DNA of 40,347 nt from assembly GCA_016926915.1 (NCBI GenBank), contig JAFGNR010000228.1, positions 1 to 40,347 on the forward strand. Direction: 5' to 3'. Source of the DNA: Anaerolineae bacterium. Its GTDB lineage: Bacteria; Chloroflexota; Anaerolineae; B4-G1; SLSP01. The notes beneath the pieces were generated by a model. The model was not told where the DNA came from, searched no databases, and was given only the letters and a program-made list of their open reading frames with translations. The translations under genes and the position numbers were made by a program. Below, one piece after another: positions 16,101 to 23,890 of this stretch (its first letter is position 1; each line of letters starts with the position of its first letter).

Positions 16101-16158
16101 CGAGACGCGGTTGCAGGACTTCGGGCGTGAGTTGGCCAAGATGATCGAGGTTTCGTGA
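10171..16158 (+). CDS. Tail tape measure protein (1995 aa, TP901-like core)
   Basis: By far the largest gene, directly after the chaperone group. Residues 1–1000 are mainly coiled coil with Lys/Glu/Ala-rich heptads (for example EAKRVTLKARAQRQAEIEEE near 850–870). A TP901-type core follows near residues 1010–1330 (QFQVTAMLGSLTLAARDYVD, NTIASVSSVSDAFTYVGPQA, AGTSYRMMLVQM). Hydrophobic segments near 1391–1426 and 1540–1566 could insert in the membrane during DNA entry. Four 11-residue repeats lie at 1474–1517, and a second long coiled coil runs from about 1670 to 1890. The protein sets tail length: fully helical at 1.5 Å per residue, 1995 residues would span up to about 300 nm, an upper bound. 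Confidence 0.9.
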   Translation: MTDFKLQISIDGRQAQVEAGRLRQVLEQELSQIEVSATGLDQVSKKMATLQRTARGVGKALTDGMESQWARIDAKLAQIQSRMTGLVRAGRSSVDVSGVDRAVSASSKKVVDLTRSVADLNIELTSVQERMSELGKIPVTPLGGGKVRSLSDLFRGFQSPGTKASITRKLKAVEEELQKATVRIGDEEVNLVEAISQRQQEVIAEAEQAISRLVPQLDAINQAVEEKLALKPPGSASGVGWSDVRQQWEAEFDALLREREEIAQELGEARSLKLTGGADELRQELERRRRELEEPLREDMTFWSEWSSKNVSAVAQALRASGQSQAAAGLEQLESLLEQQRRLKRQLIKDEGALEAGSQMELPGDAKGTLVDMVAAERALGEATKPTTEALSAQATVLLRVVRRLDEARLAAEGLSKAEREAVNKLEAAAGEEIRSQAKSNVPLEDTGALSRSVLQRLAQEVQATTTAMQEALDKPITAGAEMQAQGLLRVWEWIADKLVGHSVIPEMVQDINLWLAKINYTPEQDPFAEIALDAEDAATRVVAAFKGLAQGMGSAQVAERIRDLQEEISHLNAQAMSMFVKVGGKADARYMALYNEAVAEARRMRENNEDDEAMFAMGYLPRGFGVGSGGESRFHKPGKSKTREGVYLSETDDRWYKAVSTEIAEKSRLFAEEQQQLDRLSEEIVSKRTQMAVLINGRMEELAGQLENATDETTAQRLYDEMQLLENEYKEIPTRLREFEEQVAGDVQKAREQATAAARAYERSPEGKAAVYDHKAASQERIEAAKAERAMVTQEARAAAQARIEEEKRLTAESVAASKRRLAQDEAEQRRLTSDTEAGNRAKQAQKVEAAKRVTLKARAQRQAEIEEEKRATLDAVAAAKEREQVAKQETETVKQRAILLRAEAAEVKRVAQLTGTAQQLAAELGLNWDDVQDEMEQSGDTIDTVVGRLRRAYEEQRRIRREANDSEGSYRGVYGWVRKFANELNEARQKTQGLTQFANDLDQIGRAGQFQVTAMLGSLTLAARDYVDYAQEVANASRALLLDPELTRELENQVALSSADFALLDPSETAQGVTVWAQATGQLIEDTDDLQAMLKQTLPVQQLAALSSENIGQVTEGVAAAQGQFNLRMEDTNRIVAVFAQVADNTIASVSSVSDAFTYVGPQAQNMGEEIEDAAAVLTSLANAGIEGSMAGTSYRMMLVQMSRQTKVAQSALQELFGTVENPFFDDDGRFIGMAEAIDKLAAATENMTEEERSLALSQIFDSRALTSVNALLDEQVEGRKRGINVLRAQAKLARGIVDEETQAYGEMKQDLQGVTVAQLGAVDLWEEKLANWEESDVHRVRQAEMRWKAFWLALGANTLDAVMPALDAGSRILEKFTRWMQDDPVAGRLTGTAVVALLTAGGIATVVRAVGLTVRGIAALQALSKAWQATMAAQQTAGTTFNATVTAAGEQFAALVTQAAQTAAATEQAGAEVETATEVAGGEVETATEVAGGKAETAIEIAGAQVETATEVAGSGVGAAAAGGATAAGGAAAAASGGTLGPLALALSGFLAGGLGHEALSRTRFGKALGMQEGTAGKALSILAYGAGMIFNREDEWAEAVARFTGVIDDGADEVDDSLGSLADSWRGYNTLAAMGLSGGGASYGIYPTPDSGAWLTDKQSSAVEAYEDYLKQHAQAVKDYNKQIAQLGEDLESELSELRTNYEAQRSELTGDYHQAMAKAEEAYHRERQQALEDHQKEMRRMEEDHYMTLWDLSIDRDAAGLYKEKQRYATETRRAAEDFNDDQARRAEEFQREQAARQEEYTQRLAELQEEYARERAETLQAYAQRKADLAEQHREELVEMRQAAYEKIRDIQGYNALERATMNRHQQALLRDMGLWLQNNHRLWQNYVKNLPTPQYSRTIRGRARAAGGYAGFGVYTLGEAGREFVLNANTTQRLEQQVGGPLTQGNVGRGGGITIQASFTGMGSPDRAWFETRLQDFGRELAKMIEVS
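14590..14721 (+). repeat. Four 33-bp repeats in tape measure gene (11-residue units)
   Basis: The units read AEVETATEVAG, GEVETATEVAG, GKAETAIEIAG and AQVETATEVAG (residues 1474–1517). Eleven-residue periodicity is typical of tape-measure proteins and matches three helical turns. The units differ at the DNA level by mostly silent or conservative changes, so the array is not a very recent expansion. Confidence 0.75.
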
Positions 16159-16535
16159 TGGGCAACTATCGCATTGGGAGTGCATATCCCCTGGACAGTA
16201 GCGATCTGTGCGTGACGCGGTTCGGCGTTGATCCGCGCAGCACGTACAGCCCAGGAGCTGAAAGTAAGCATACGCTAGACGGTACGCTGGCGTATGTGGG
16301 CTATCCACGTTCGACGTGGCAATTTGCGTCGTTGACCATCGCGCAGTGGTCAGCGCTGAAGACACTCGCCAGCGGCTATTCGGGTACGGTCTACGTCGAA
16401 ACGCGCGACGATGATGATACTTGGAACTCCTGGCTGGCGATCTTGCGCTTGCCAGATCCGGCGTCGTTGAACCGGTGGGGCGGGAAGTATCTCGACGTCT
16501 CACTGGAGCTGATCTTGATTGAGGAACAGACGTGA
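16158..16535 (+). CDS. Distal tail protein-like small protein (125 aa)
   Basis: The start ATG 16158 overlaps the tape-measure stop (TGATG). The protein begins MGNYRIGSAYPLDSSDLCVTRFG and has 'YPRSTWQFASLTIAQWSALKTLASGYSGTVYVETR', a short beta-rich design found in proteins that follow the tape measure and start the baseplate. The stop overlaps the next start by four bases. Position gives most of the support. Confidence 0.55.
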   Translation: MGNYRIGSAYPLDSSDLCVTRFGVDPRSTYSPGAESKHTLDGTLAYVGYPRSTWQFASLTIAQWSALKTLASGYSGTVYVETRDDDDTWNSWLAILRLPDPASLNRWGGKYLDVSLELILIEEQT

Positions 16536-19402
16536 ATCTGGACCGGCAGCGGCTCCGTATGCTGACGCCAGGCTCCAGCCTGACGTCAGCTAGTTGGTCA
16601 GGCACTGTGGTCAGTTATGATATTGACGATTTCGAGCTGACGGTGACTACGGTCAGTGGTTCCTTCCCCACGGATATTGCCAACCTGGTACTGGTACACG
16701 AGGATGGGGATATGGTCCGGGTGCGGTCGCGTTCTGGTTCGGTGCTCTATCTGAGTGAAAATCCGCTCAGTTTTGCCGCCGGTGAAACAGTCACGTTGTA
16801 CAATCTGCGGCTTCCGTGGCCCCGATATCAGCGCATCGTGGACGGCGTCGTCTACAAGGATTTCGAAATCCCATTTCCCGGCACCTGGCAAGCGGAGTTG
16901 CCTCCCACTGCGATTCTACAGGCGCGGGTAGGTAGTAACGACTATGCGGAAGCGGTCTATTGCACGACCGGACAGACGATTACCCTAGATGCGTCCGGTT
17001 CCTATGCCAATTTGGATACCGGTACTCCATTGTCTTATAACTGGACTCCCGGCGCCGGGGGCACGATAACCGGAAGCGGGTCAACTGTAACCTGTGCCTA
17101 CACGACCACGGGGTTCCGATACCTGAAGCTGGTCGTGACCGATGCTCACGGATCCGGCGCGGTGCGGTATCTGCCTATTTGGGTGGTGACGCCAGGGTAC
17201 AGCGTGGCCCAGGAAGGAACTGTGACGCGAGTTACTGCTAGTTGGGACACGCGGCAGGGCTGGACGGTAGATCTAGACGTGCAAGGCGTGCTGTGGCTGC
17301 TCCAGTGGAGCCCAGTGGCGTTGGTAGATGCTGATACTTATGAGGTGCTGTTTTTCGGCTTCTACGGGGCACAGAATCGCATCCAGACGTTCCAGGAGAC
17401 CACCACAAGCGTGAGGATGCAAAGCGCCCTGGCTTTTTCGCGACAGCTGCACGCGTACCCGTTCCTGGTCACCGGTCTCACCGGCGCGGAGACGCCCGAC
17501 AACTGGGCGGAGGTGTACGATCTGACATTGGCCCGGGCGGCGTGGTTCCTACTGTACTGGCACTCGGTGTTGCCCGAAGTGGTGAACTGCGATTTGAGCG
17601 ACGCGCCGGAACGCCAGATCGCCGGTCAAGAGTTCAGTCTGGGCAGCCTGCCGCAACAATTGGAGGCCGTGTTGCAATCGGCGTTCTGGCAAGCGCGGGG
17701 ATGGCGCGCCGGTGGTTTTGTAGTCACCACCGATCCGTTGTTTCTGGATAGCGGGGATTGGGCGGCATTGAGCGGTGTGGACTTGAGCGATGCAGCCGAC
17801 CTGCGGGAGCAAATCGGCTGCGAGTTCGCGCAGCCAACTGTGAACCAGGTGCGGTGCGGCGGTGTGTACCGCACCGTGGGGGGTACGTTTGAACCGGCCT
17901 TGGTGCAGGCGCCGCGGGCGCCTGCCGCGTGGGGTAGCCCCGCCGAGGTGAACGGCCTGGCTCCCGCAACGGAGTTCGAGTTACAGGCCTGGGCAGGCAG
18001 GTATGTCGGTGTGGAGAATACTGCTGACAAATACACTGCCGAGCCGGGCATTGAGGTCAATCCGGCGGCGTTTTGGGTGGCAGATCTTCCGGGTGGCGTT
18101 CGGTGCGCAGTTGAGCGTGTTACATTGGAGTTCGCCACCGGCACGCTGGCCTGGCGGCAGCGCATCGAGGGGCGCACCTATGGCCGCACGGCCGGTGCGG
18201 TGACCGTGCCGCAACCCCCAGACATAGTCTATCCTGATCCAGAACTGCCACCGGTGGACCCACCAGACTGGCCAGTGTTGCCAGAACCGGAACCGGTCTC
18301 TTGGCCGGTTCATCTATGGGTAGCTACAGAGGAGGGGGGCGTCTACGAGACCCAGGACTTTACGCCGCCAGAGGAAACAGCGCAACCCACCTGGACGGCA
18401 ATCAACACTGGGTTGGATGCACTACGCTGTGTGTCGTTGCGCACCAGCGTAACCGGAACCGCAAGTGGCTACGGTTACTTGCTGGTGCAAGGCATCGGTG
18501 GAGATGACGCCGTAAGGCGCGTCTACAAGCGCGGCTTCTGGGGCGACTCGTGGTCCTCGATTCTCACGCATACCGAGGCCGAGACGCTTACCGGATCGAC
18601 GTTGATCGAGCTCTATGATCTCGACGTCGATCCGACGACAGGTTATGTGTACGTGCTCACCGGTTCTGCCACGGGTAACATCACCTGGTATGTGCTACAG
18701 TATGACGGTTCATCGTGGTCTGTCTACGGCAGCGGCGTGGTCTCAGATCGCGTGCCTTACCGTTTCTTTGTGAGAGGCACGACGATTATGGCTGCTAGTG
18801 GCGGCAAGATCGGCTCTGGAGCCTGGGGCGGGCGCGTGGCACTTTCTAAGAACTGCGGTGTTACATGGAAGCTCCACTCTGTGAACATCTACTATACCAT
18901 CGCGGAGATTGCCCGTGTGAGTAACGCGCAACCGGATGTTGCGTACTATGATCGTTTTGACGACATCCGTAAAGTCTATGATGGCGGAGGCAGCGGCCTG
19001 GCAGCTGTGACTGTTGCTCCAGACGATGATCTGGGCGACAATTACGGCTGTCATTGGATCTCGAATACCTATCCCCACTGGCAGCGCGTGATTCGGGATG
19101 ACGAGTTGTTGGAAACACTCGACGACTGGTCGAGTGTGGACGTTGTAGAGACGTTCACGAGGGAGTATCAGCAATTAATCGTGTTACACGAGGCTGAACC
19201 AGCCCGCGAGGACTGGATGATATTGGGCAACGATGCCCCGAGCGCCGGAAGTCCCCACACCGTTTTTGCCTTGGATCAAACTAATGATCCGGGTACGGTG
19301 ATCGGCAAGTCGGGCACTGCGCCAGGTACTAGCCCTTATGCCAATTCGATCCCGTACACGGCTGGGGGGATCATTTTCGAGGGTATCAGGATTATCGTAT
19401 GA
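16532..19402 (+). CDS. Large tail-tip protein with PKD domain and propeller-like C-terminus
   Basis: It starts with GTG overlapping the previous stop. Residues about 124–222 form a PKD-type domain (GQTITLDASGSYANLDTG, LSYNWTPGAGGTI, FRYLKLVVTDAHGSGAVRYL). The middle part (about 230–550) looks like a tail hub/baseplate protein with 'VDLDVQGVLWLLQWSPVALVD'. A Pro-rich hinge lies at about 558–592. The end carries repeated 'LWVATEEGGVYETQDF', 'WTAINTGLDALRCVSL' and 'VALSKNCGVTWKLHSV' stretches, like BNR/Asp-box blades that bind glycans. A hub plus receptor-binding role at the tail tip is inferred. Confidence 0.65.
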   Translation: MNLDRQRLRMLTPGSSLTSASWSGTVVSYDIDDFELTVTTVSGSFPTDIANLVLVHEDGDMVRVRSRSGSVLYLSENPLSFAAGETVTLYNLRLPWPRYQRIVDGVVYKDFEIPFPGTWQAELPPTAILQARVGSNDYAEAVYCTTGQTITLDASGSYANLDTGTPLSYNWTPGAGGTITGSGSTVTCAYTTTGFRYLKLVVTDAHGSGAVRYLPIWVVTPGYSVAQEGTVTRVTASWDTRQGWTVDLDVQGVLWLLQWSPVALVDADTYEVLFFGFYGAQNRIQTFQETTTSVRMQSALAFSRQLHAYPFLVTGLTGAETPDNWAEVYDLTLARAAWFLLYWHSVLPEVVNCDLSDAPERQIAGQEFSLGSLPQQLEAVLQSAFWQARGWRAGGFVVTTDPLFLDSGDWAALSGVDLSDAADLREQIGCEFAQPTVNQVRCGGVYRTVGGTFEPALVQAPRAPAAWGSPAEVNGLAPATEFELQAWAGRYVGVENTADKYTAEPGIEVNPAAFWVADLPGGVRCAVERVTLEFATGTLAWRQRIEGRTYGRTAGAVTVPQPPDIVYPDPELPPVDPPDWPVLPEPEPVSWPVHLWVATEEGGVYETQDFTPPEETAQPTWTAINTGLDALRCVSLRTSVTGTASGYGYLLVQGIGGDDAVRRVYKRGFWGDSWSSILTHTEAETLTGSTLIELYDLDVDPTTGYVYVLTGSATGNITWYVLQYDGSSWSVYGSGVVSDRVPYRFFVRGTTIMAASGGKIGSGAWGGRVALSKNCGVTWKLHSVNIYYTIAEIARVSNAQPDVAYYDRFDDIRKVYDGGGSGLAAVTVAPDDDLGDNYGCHWISNTYPHWQRVIRDDELLETLDDWSSVDVVETFTREYQQLIVLHEAEPAREDWMILGNDAPSAGSPHTVFALDQTNDPGTVIGKSGTAPGTSPYANSIPYTAGGIIFEGIRIIV

Positions 19403-21099
19403 GAGACCTGGAACGCGCGTTTCGCAGTATCCGCAAGAAGGGCAGCTTCCTGAGGGGGCTGCTCGGTGACTTCGAGGGAAACATCGAGGTTAACGGACGG
19501 CCAGGCTATTACTATGTCCGGGTGGAGAAGCCCGGCGGATACGAAGTCGGTATCTTCCCCGGGCGTGTGCGGCCGCTGTACAACTTGCCGGTGCGGATCG
19601 AAACGCACCCCATCACCCGTGTGCAGTACATCGCCGGTCTGGATGACGAAACCGTAGCCTACGGCGGCGGCGATCCGGGCGCCATTACCACCGTTGAGCG
19701 GCATCAGCAGTCCCATGGTTGGGGCGGCGACGACCAGTTGATGTGGTTACACACGTTGCAGATTTTCCCGGTGCGGTGCCAGCCGCACGAGACTGATCCG
19801 GATAGCGTAGTCATACAGGGAGGGGTGTATCTCTCGGAGGCACAGCTATCGTGGATGCGTGAACCGGCAACCGTCGATCTGTCCGTGTATCGTATCACCG
19901 GCGTGCGGTTCGTGCTCCTGGAACTGGAATCTGACAACAACGTCGTGGTCACTCCCGCCACGGCGGAGATCGTGGAGGAGATCAGTTTACCCACCGGTGG
20001 GCGCTTTTTGGTGGCGGCGGTATGCCTCCGTAACAATGACGCTATCGCCATGCACGACATTGTAGACCTCAGGTTTCTTAATTCAGGCGTCGTGAATGGC
20101 GGCATTGAAATCGGCGAGGATATGATCATCGTCGGCGATCTCGATAGCGGACGCTGGGTCAAGGTGGGGTATCTGGGAGACGCACTTCTAGGAATGGACG
20201 GGCGGTTCACCGGGACCTTGAATGCCGACGACACAGATTTCGCTGGTGTGATGGTACAGAGAACCGCCAGCGACGAGTCGCGAGCTATGATTCTCTGGGG
20301 AGACAATGACGAATCCGAGACTGGCCTCACCGACTATCTGTGGTTTGTTTTTTTCTGGCATGGGGATGATGATGTGTCTCCCCAGGAAGATCCCGAGGCG
20401 CGGTATTTGGCCAGGGTAAGTCCGAATGGCACCTGGACGTTCTACGGGCAAAACTCAGGTGGTGTGCCCCACCTGATTAAGAATGAAGGCGGCGACGCCG
20501 GAGCCATGGCTGAGAACGATGCGCTTGAGCACGGTGCCTGGTGGCTAGACACCGATGGCGATCTGCATTTCTACAACTACGAGACGGGCAAGGATGTCAT
20601 CTTGGGCAGCGTGGATGGTGTCATTACCATCCGTGACGGCGATCTGGTTATGGAAGCCGGGGCCGAGGTGGATGGCGTGGATGTCAGCGCGCACGCGGCG
20701 GATGACAGCGCGCATCATGAACGCTACACTGATGCTGAGGCGCAGGCGGTAGCAGATGCGCAGATCGCCGCGCACACGACGTTAGCCAATCCGCATGGCA
20801 CCGAGATGGACGATCTGGACGACGTGGACGCCGGCGCGCCCAGCGATGGAGATGTCCTGACCTGGGACGATGCTGCCGGGTGCTGGGCTCCGGAAGCGCC
20901 CGGCAGCGGGGGTAGCATCACAGTACAAGAGGCGGATGGTTCGCCGGCAGTCTCGTCGGTGACGACGATCAAGGTAGGCAATGGTGATCTCGCCGACGAA
21001 GGCAGCGGCGTGGTACGCATTAAGACAGCGTCAGATGCTGGCGGCAGCGGAAGCGAGAACGTCGGCAGCACGCTGTATCTGTTTCACAACTATTTCTAG
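19399..21099 (+). CDS. Tail fibre protein
   Basis: The start overlaps the preceding stop (ATGA). The N-terminal 100 residues (MRDLERAFRSIRKKGSFLRG, then GRPGYYYVRVEKPGGYEVGIF) probably attach to the tail tip. The central part is repetitive beta structure ('DGVITIRDGDLVMEAGAEVDGVDVS'). Residues about 435–510 hold a short coiled coil and the 'DDLDDVDAGAPSDGDVLTWDD' motif common in phage fibres and collar repeats. The C-terminus is Gly/Ser-rich (GGSGSENVGSTLYLFHNYF). It most likely forms a trimeric fibre that contacts the host. Confidence 0.65.
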   Translation: MRDLERAFRSIRKKGSFLRGLLGDFEGNIEVNGRPGYYYVRVEKPGGYEVGIFPGRVRPLYNLPVRIETHPITRVQYIAGLDDETVAYGGGDPGAITTVERHQQSHGWGGDDQLMWLHTLQIFPVRCQPHETDPDSVVIQGGVYLSEAQLSWMREPATVDLSVYRITGVRFVLLELESDNNVVVTPATAEIVEEISLPTGGRFLVAAVCLRNNDAIAMHDIVDLRFLNSGVVNGGIEIGEDMIIVGDLDSGRWVKVGYLGDALLGMDGRFTGTLNADDTDFAGVMVQRTASDESRAMILWGDNDESETGLTDYLWFVFFWHGDDDVSPQEDPEARYLARVSPNGTWTFYGQNSGGVPHLIKNEGGDAGAMAENDALEHGAWWLDTDGDLHFYNYETGKDVILGSVDGVITIRDGDLVMEAGAEVDGVDVSAHAADDSAHHERYTDAEAQAVADAQIAAHTTLANPHGTEMDDLDDVDAGAPSDGDVLTWDDAAGCWAPEAPGSGGSITVQEADGSPAVSSVTTIKVGNGDLADEGSGVVRIKTASDAGGSGSENVGSTLYLFHNYF

Positions 21100-21107
21100 G
21101 AGGTACT

Positions 21108-21503
21108 ATGGGAACCAGTCCGCAATTCGTCACGACGCCCAATGTGGGCGCGCAGACCATCGAGAATAGCGACGGCACGACGGTGCTGGATGTGTTGACT
21201 GCCGGTTCCAGTGGGACGCGGATTGGACAGTTGTTCGCGGTGCATAACGATTCTACAGCGGCAGTGCTGGTGCTGTTGTGGCTGCACGACGGCTCTGAGA
21301 GCCATCTAGTGGGCCAGATCTCGATGCCGGCGGCGACGTCTTCGGATGTGCATGTGACCGGCGACTTCCTACAGTCATCTACATGGGCCGGTGTGGACGG
21401 CGGGCTGATCATCCCCAGTGGTTGGAAGTTACAGGCCGGTTTGAATACTACGCTCACGAGTGGCAAGAAATGCTCTGTGATTGCTGCCGGAGGTGACTTC
21501 TAG
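21108..21503 (+). CDS. Small tail appendage protein (131 aa)
   Basis: SD GGAGG six bases before ATG 21108. The protein (MGTSPQFVTTPNVGAQTIENSDGTTV...) is a compact beta-sandwich by pattern, with 'VLDVLTAGSSGTRIGQLFAVHNDSTAAVLVLLWLHDG' and 'GLIIPSGWKLQAGLNTTLTSGKKCSVIAAGGDF', as in small fibre-head or collar proteins that follow fibre genes. The stop shares a base with the next start. No enzyme motif is visible. Confidence 0.55.
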   Translation: MGTSPQFVTTPNVGAQTIENSDGTTVLDVLTAGSSGTRIGQLFAVHNDSTAAVLVLLWLHDGSESHLVGQISMPAATSSDVHVTGDFLQSSTWAGVDGGLIIPSGWKLQAGLNTTLTSGKKCSVIAAGGDF

Positions 21504-22012
21504 TGTCGTTTGGTTTGTTTGGGTTTCCACGACGCGACTTTGAGATCGTGCGTTTGCCGACGCCCCCCACGGAGGGGACGGCGTTGACTGACGGGTCTTC
21601 GTCGGGGACTGCGTATAGTCTCTGGAAGACGGAGATCGAGCTGTTGCAGACCGGGGTGCTGGCCGGGGTGCATGTGGCGTTCTTTCGCGCCAATACCTTC
21701 ACGCTATACCTGCTGGATGCGTCTGACGTGGAGATGGCTCGTTCGGGGCCGCTCACCACGACCTCGACCAGCGTTCATAGCCGGTATTTTCAGTTTGTGG
21801 GGCGGCCTATGCTTCTAACTGGCGAGCGGTACCGGCTGGAGATGCAGATAGCGACGACCACAGAGCGGATGCGTTACACGACCACCAAGTTTGTGGGGGA
21901 CGTGTACAAAGAGACGCAATCGTGGTTAGGTGGCGGTTCGAATAATGCGCATATGGTGCTGCAGTTGGCGTTCGCGCGTGACAATCGCCGCGTGTGGTAT
22001 CAATACTACTAA
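21503..22012 (+). CDS. Tail-associated beta-sandwich protein (169 aa)
   Basis: It starts with GTG at 21503, whose first base is the last base of the preceding TAG. The sequence (MSFGLFGFPRRDFEIVRLPT...) has 'GTAYSLWKTEIELLQTGVLAGVHVAFFRANTFTLYLLDASD' and 'LLTGERYRLEMQIATTTERMRYTTTKFV', the pattern of a beta-sandwich domain in phage adhesins. No signal peptide is present. With the neighbours it probably builds the tail appendage. Confidence 0.5.
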   Translation: MSFGLFGFPRRDFEIVRLPTPPTEGTALTDGSSSGTAYSLWKTEIELLQTGVLAGVHVAFFRANTFTLYLLDASDVEMARSGPLTTTSTSVHSRYFQFVGRPMLLTGERYRLEMQIATTTERMRYTTTKFVGDVYKETQSWLGGGSNNAHMVLQLAFARDNRRVWYQYY

Positions 22013-22031
22013 TACTAATCGGAGGATGACG

Positions 22032-23810
22032 ATGTTACAAAATGGGAGCTTTGAAGCGGGCTGGGTTGATATGCCGGCTGGGAATACCTTGAACCAGGCC
22101 CCTAAATATTGGAGATTGAGTTGGGTGAACCCCGGAGAATCCTTGTATGATGCACCTAACGATCTGGCCCAGGCTTACCCCGAGTGCGTGCACAAGCCGG
22201 CGCACCTGCTACCGCCAGAGGAGCGGCCAAACGGGGCGACACCGTTGATTCTGGACGGCACGCATACGTACAAGATTTTCTCTAGTGTGGCGTATGGCGC
22301 GCAGTTGTCGCAGGAGGTCGGGAATCTGGCGCCGGGGGATGACTACCGGCTAAAGGTGCCGGTCAACTGCCACCGGCAGCGGCCGGGTGACGATCCCTAC
22401 GCCGCGGAGATTGGTGTTTGGATTAACGGCCAGGGACGGTGGCTCAATCTGGACGAGTTGCCTGATCGTCAGTGGGTTTATCCTGTCGTGGTTGGCAAGA
22501 TCGATGAGGCGGGTCAGGTCGAGGTGGTCATAAGGGCGAAGAGCAAGTCGGGCGGGTTCGACTTCTTCATCGATTTCCTGCAGGACGAGTTATTGCCGGC
22601 GCCCGATCCGGTGGACTATGTGGTGACGGTCCATCTGCTGCCCCAAGACGCGACGGGGGAGGAGATGCTCCAGGTGGCGCAGGAGGCATTCGCCAAGCGC
22701 AACACGTTGCTGTATAGCGCGGACGACGCGGCGCGGCTGGTGGCCCCGGGTCTGCCGGGATCGGCGGTGCACGTCTGGTGGCCGGAGCGTTGGACCAGCG
22801 GCGACATTGTGGCGTGGTTGCAAGGGAAGGGCGTTGACAAGGTGGTCTGGCGACCGGAGGCTCCTCCAGAGCCGCCACCGACTCTATCAGCGAAGGAGTT
22901 TGTCGGTTTGCACGTGCAGCGTGCGTGCGGCTCCGGCGGCGATCTGGAGCGAGCCTTGCTGGACTATCATCGAGAGCGGCCACCGCAGGCGGTGAAGGTG
23001 CTGAACGACACGGGCTATGCGGAGCTACTAGCGGCTGAGGGCTTCGAAGGCAACACGGTCTACCGGCACGTGTTGTCTGTCGCGTGGCAGCAGAATCTCT
23101 TGAGCATGCCCAAGCGGCAGGCGGTGGAGTGGTTCTATGCACAGCAAGCTGCCAATCTAGAGCGCTTCCCGTTTGATTTCGTCGGAGGGCTGAACGAGAT
23201 CAGCGGCGCCGGTGAACTGGAAGCGTTTGTGGCGTTTGAAGTAGAGTGGATTCGTTACCTGGCAGACCGGGGGATAAAGGCCACGGTCGGGGCCTGGTCG
23301 GTGGGAAATCCAGATCTGGCGCTAATTCCTCACGTGGCGGTGCTGGCGGCGGCGGCTGAGGCATACGGCGCTGTGATGGACTATCACTGGTATGTGCCCC
23401 AATCGCCGTGGTGCCCGTTTGACCAGGTAGCGCCAGGGACTACTAAAACGTGGTATGAGATCTTCTGGCCCGACTACCACGGGCGCTGGGCCCGTATGGA
23501 TGAGATTCTGGTGCAGGAGTATGGTATTCGTGTTGATTGGTGCTTTGGCGAGTATGGCGCCGTCGCCATTGACCAGATGTCGCGGCATATGGACCCTGGG
23601 GCGGGCTGGCGGCATCAGGACTGTCTGAATGCGGATGTGGAGCGGCTGATCGCGCTGATGCAGCGGGATGTAGCGCAGTTGCAGACGACGCGAGCGTTCC
23701 AGGAGGGGCGTGTAAAGTGGGCAAACTTCTTCACGATCAATGTGGACGACGACTGGCCATTCTTCCAGTTACATCCGGTGGATTTACAGCGACTTAGGCA
23801 AACGCTATAG
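22032..23810 (+). CDS. Tail-linked glycoside hydrolase-like protein with N-terminal CBM-like domain
   Basis: ATG 22032 is chosen because GGAGG lies at 22021–22025. The 592-residue protein begins with a galactose-binding-like domain (MLQNGSFEAGWVDMP, then SQEVGNLAPGDDYRLKVPV), followed by a LysM-length linker and a TIM-barrel-like part with 'VGGLNEISGAGELEAF' (Glu389, acid/base position) and 'WCFGEYGAV' (Glu507, nucleophile position). This is the arrangement of clan A glycoside hydrolases. At the end of a tail operon it is a good candidate for a depolymerase or cell-wall lysin on the virion. Substrate is unknown; no classical endolysin or holin is seen elsewhere. Confidence 0.6.
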   Translation: MLQNGSFEAGWVDMPAGNTLNQAPKYWRLSWVNPGESLYDAPNDLAQAYPECVHKPAHLLPPEERPNGATPLILDGTHTYKIFSSVAYGAQLSQEVGNLAPGDDYRLKVPVNCHRQRPGDDPYAAEIGVWINGQGRWLNLDELPDRQWVYPVVVGKIDEAGQVEVVIRAKSKSGGFDFFIDFLQDELLPAPDPVDYVVTVHLLPQDATGEEMLQVAQEAFAKRNTLLYSADDAARLVAPGLPGSAVHVWWPERWTSGDIVAWLQGKGVDKVVWRPEAPPEPPPTLSAKEFVGLHVQRACGSGGDLERALLDYHRERPPQAVKVLNDTGYAELLAAEGFEGNTVYRHVLSVAWQQNLLSMPKRQAVEWFYAQQAANLERFPFDFVGGLNEISGAGELEAFVAFEVEWIRYLADRGIKATVGAWSVGNPDLALIPHVAVLAAAAEAYGAVMDYHWYVPQSPWCPFDQVAPGTTKTWYEIFWPDYHGRWARMDEILVQEYGIRVDWCFGEYGAVAIDQMSRHMDPGAGWRHQDCLNADVERLIALMQRDVAQLQTTRAFQEGRVKWANFFTINVDDDWPFFQLHPVDLQRLRQTL

Positions 23811-23828
23811 CTAGGTTTGAATGTGAGC

Positions 23829-23861
23829 AGCCCCTTCTCATCTCACGAAGGGGCTGTTTTT
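23829..23861 (+). terminator. Intrinsic terminator of the late operon
   Basis: AGCCCCTTC (23829–23837) pairs with GAAGGGGCT (23847–23855) around a 9-base loop and is followed by GTTTTT. It lies 19 bases after the last late gene and before the converging leftward operon. Confidence 0.85.
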
Positions 23862-23875
23862 ATTTCCCGGGGAAT
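23862..23875. promoter_or_regulatory. Noc-binding-site-like palindrome, copy 2 (one mismatch)
   Basis: ATTTCCCGGGGAAT differs from the exact copies at 9426 and 32,277 at one base. It directly follows the T tract of the late terminator and lies 15 bases from the end of the leftward operon, so it marks the boundary where the two operons converge. A DNA-organising function is easier to imagine here than an operator function. Confidence 0.5.
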
Positions 23876-23890
23876 ATGTCGAGAGTGTCT

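Noticed and set aside
16872-16885. ATTTCCCGG half-site in the large tail-tip gene
   Set aside because: Only one half matches; it is intragenic and likely chance.
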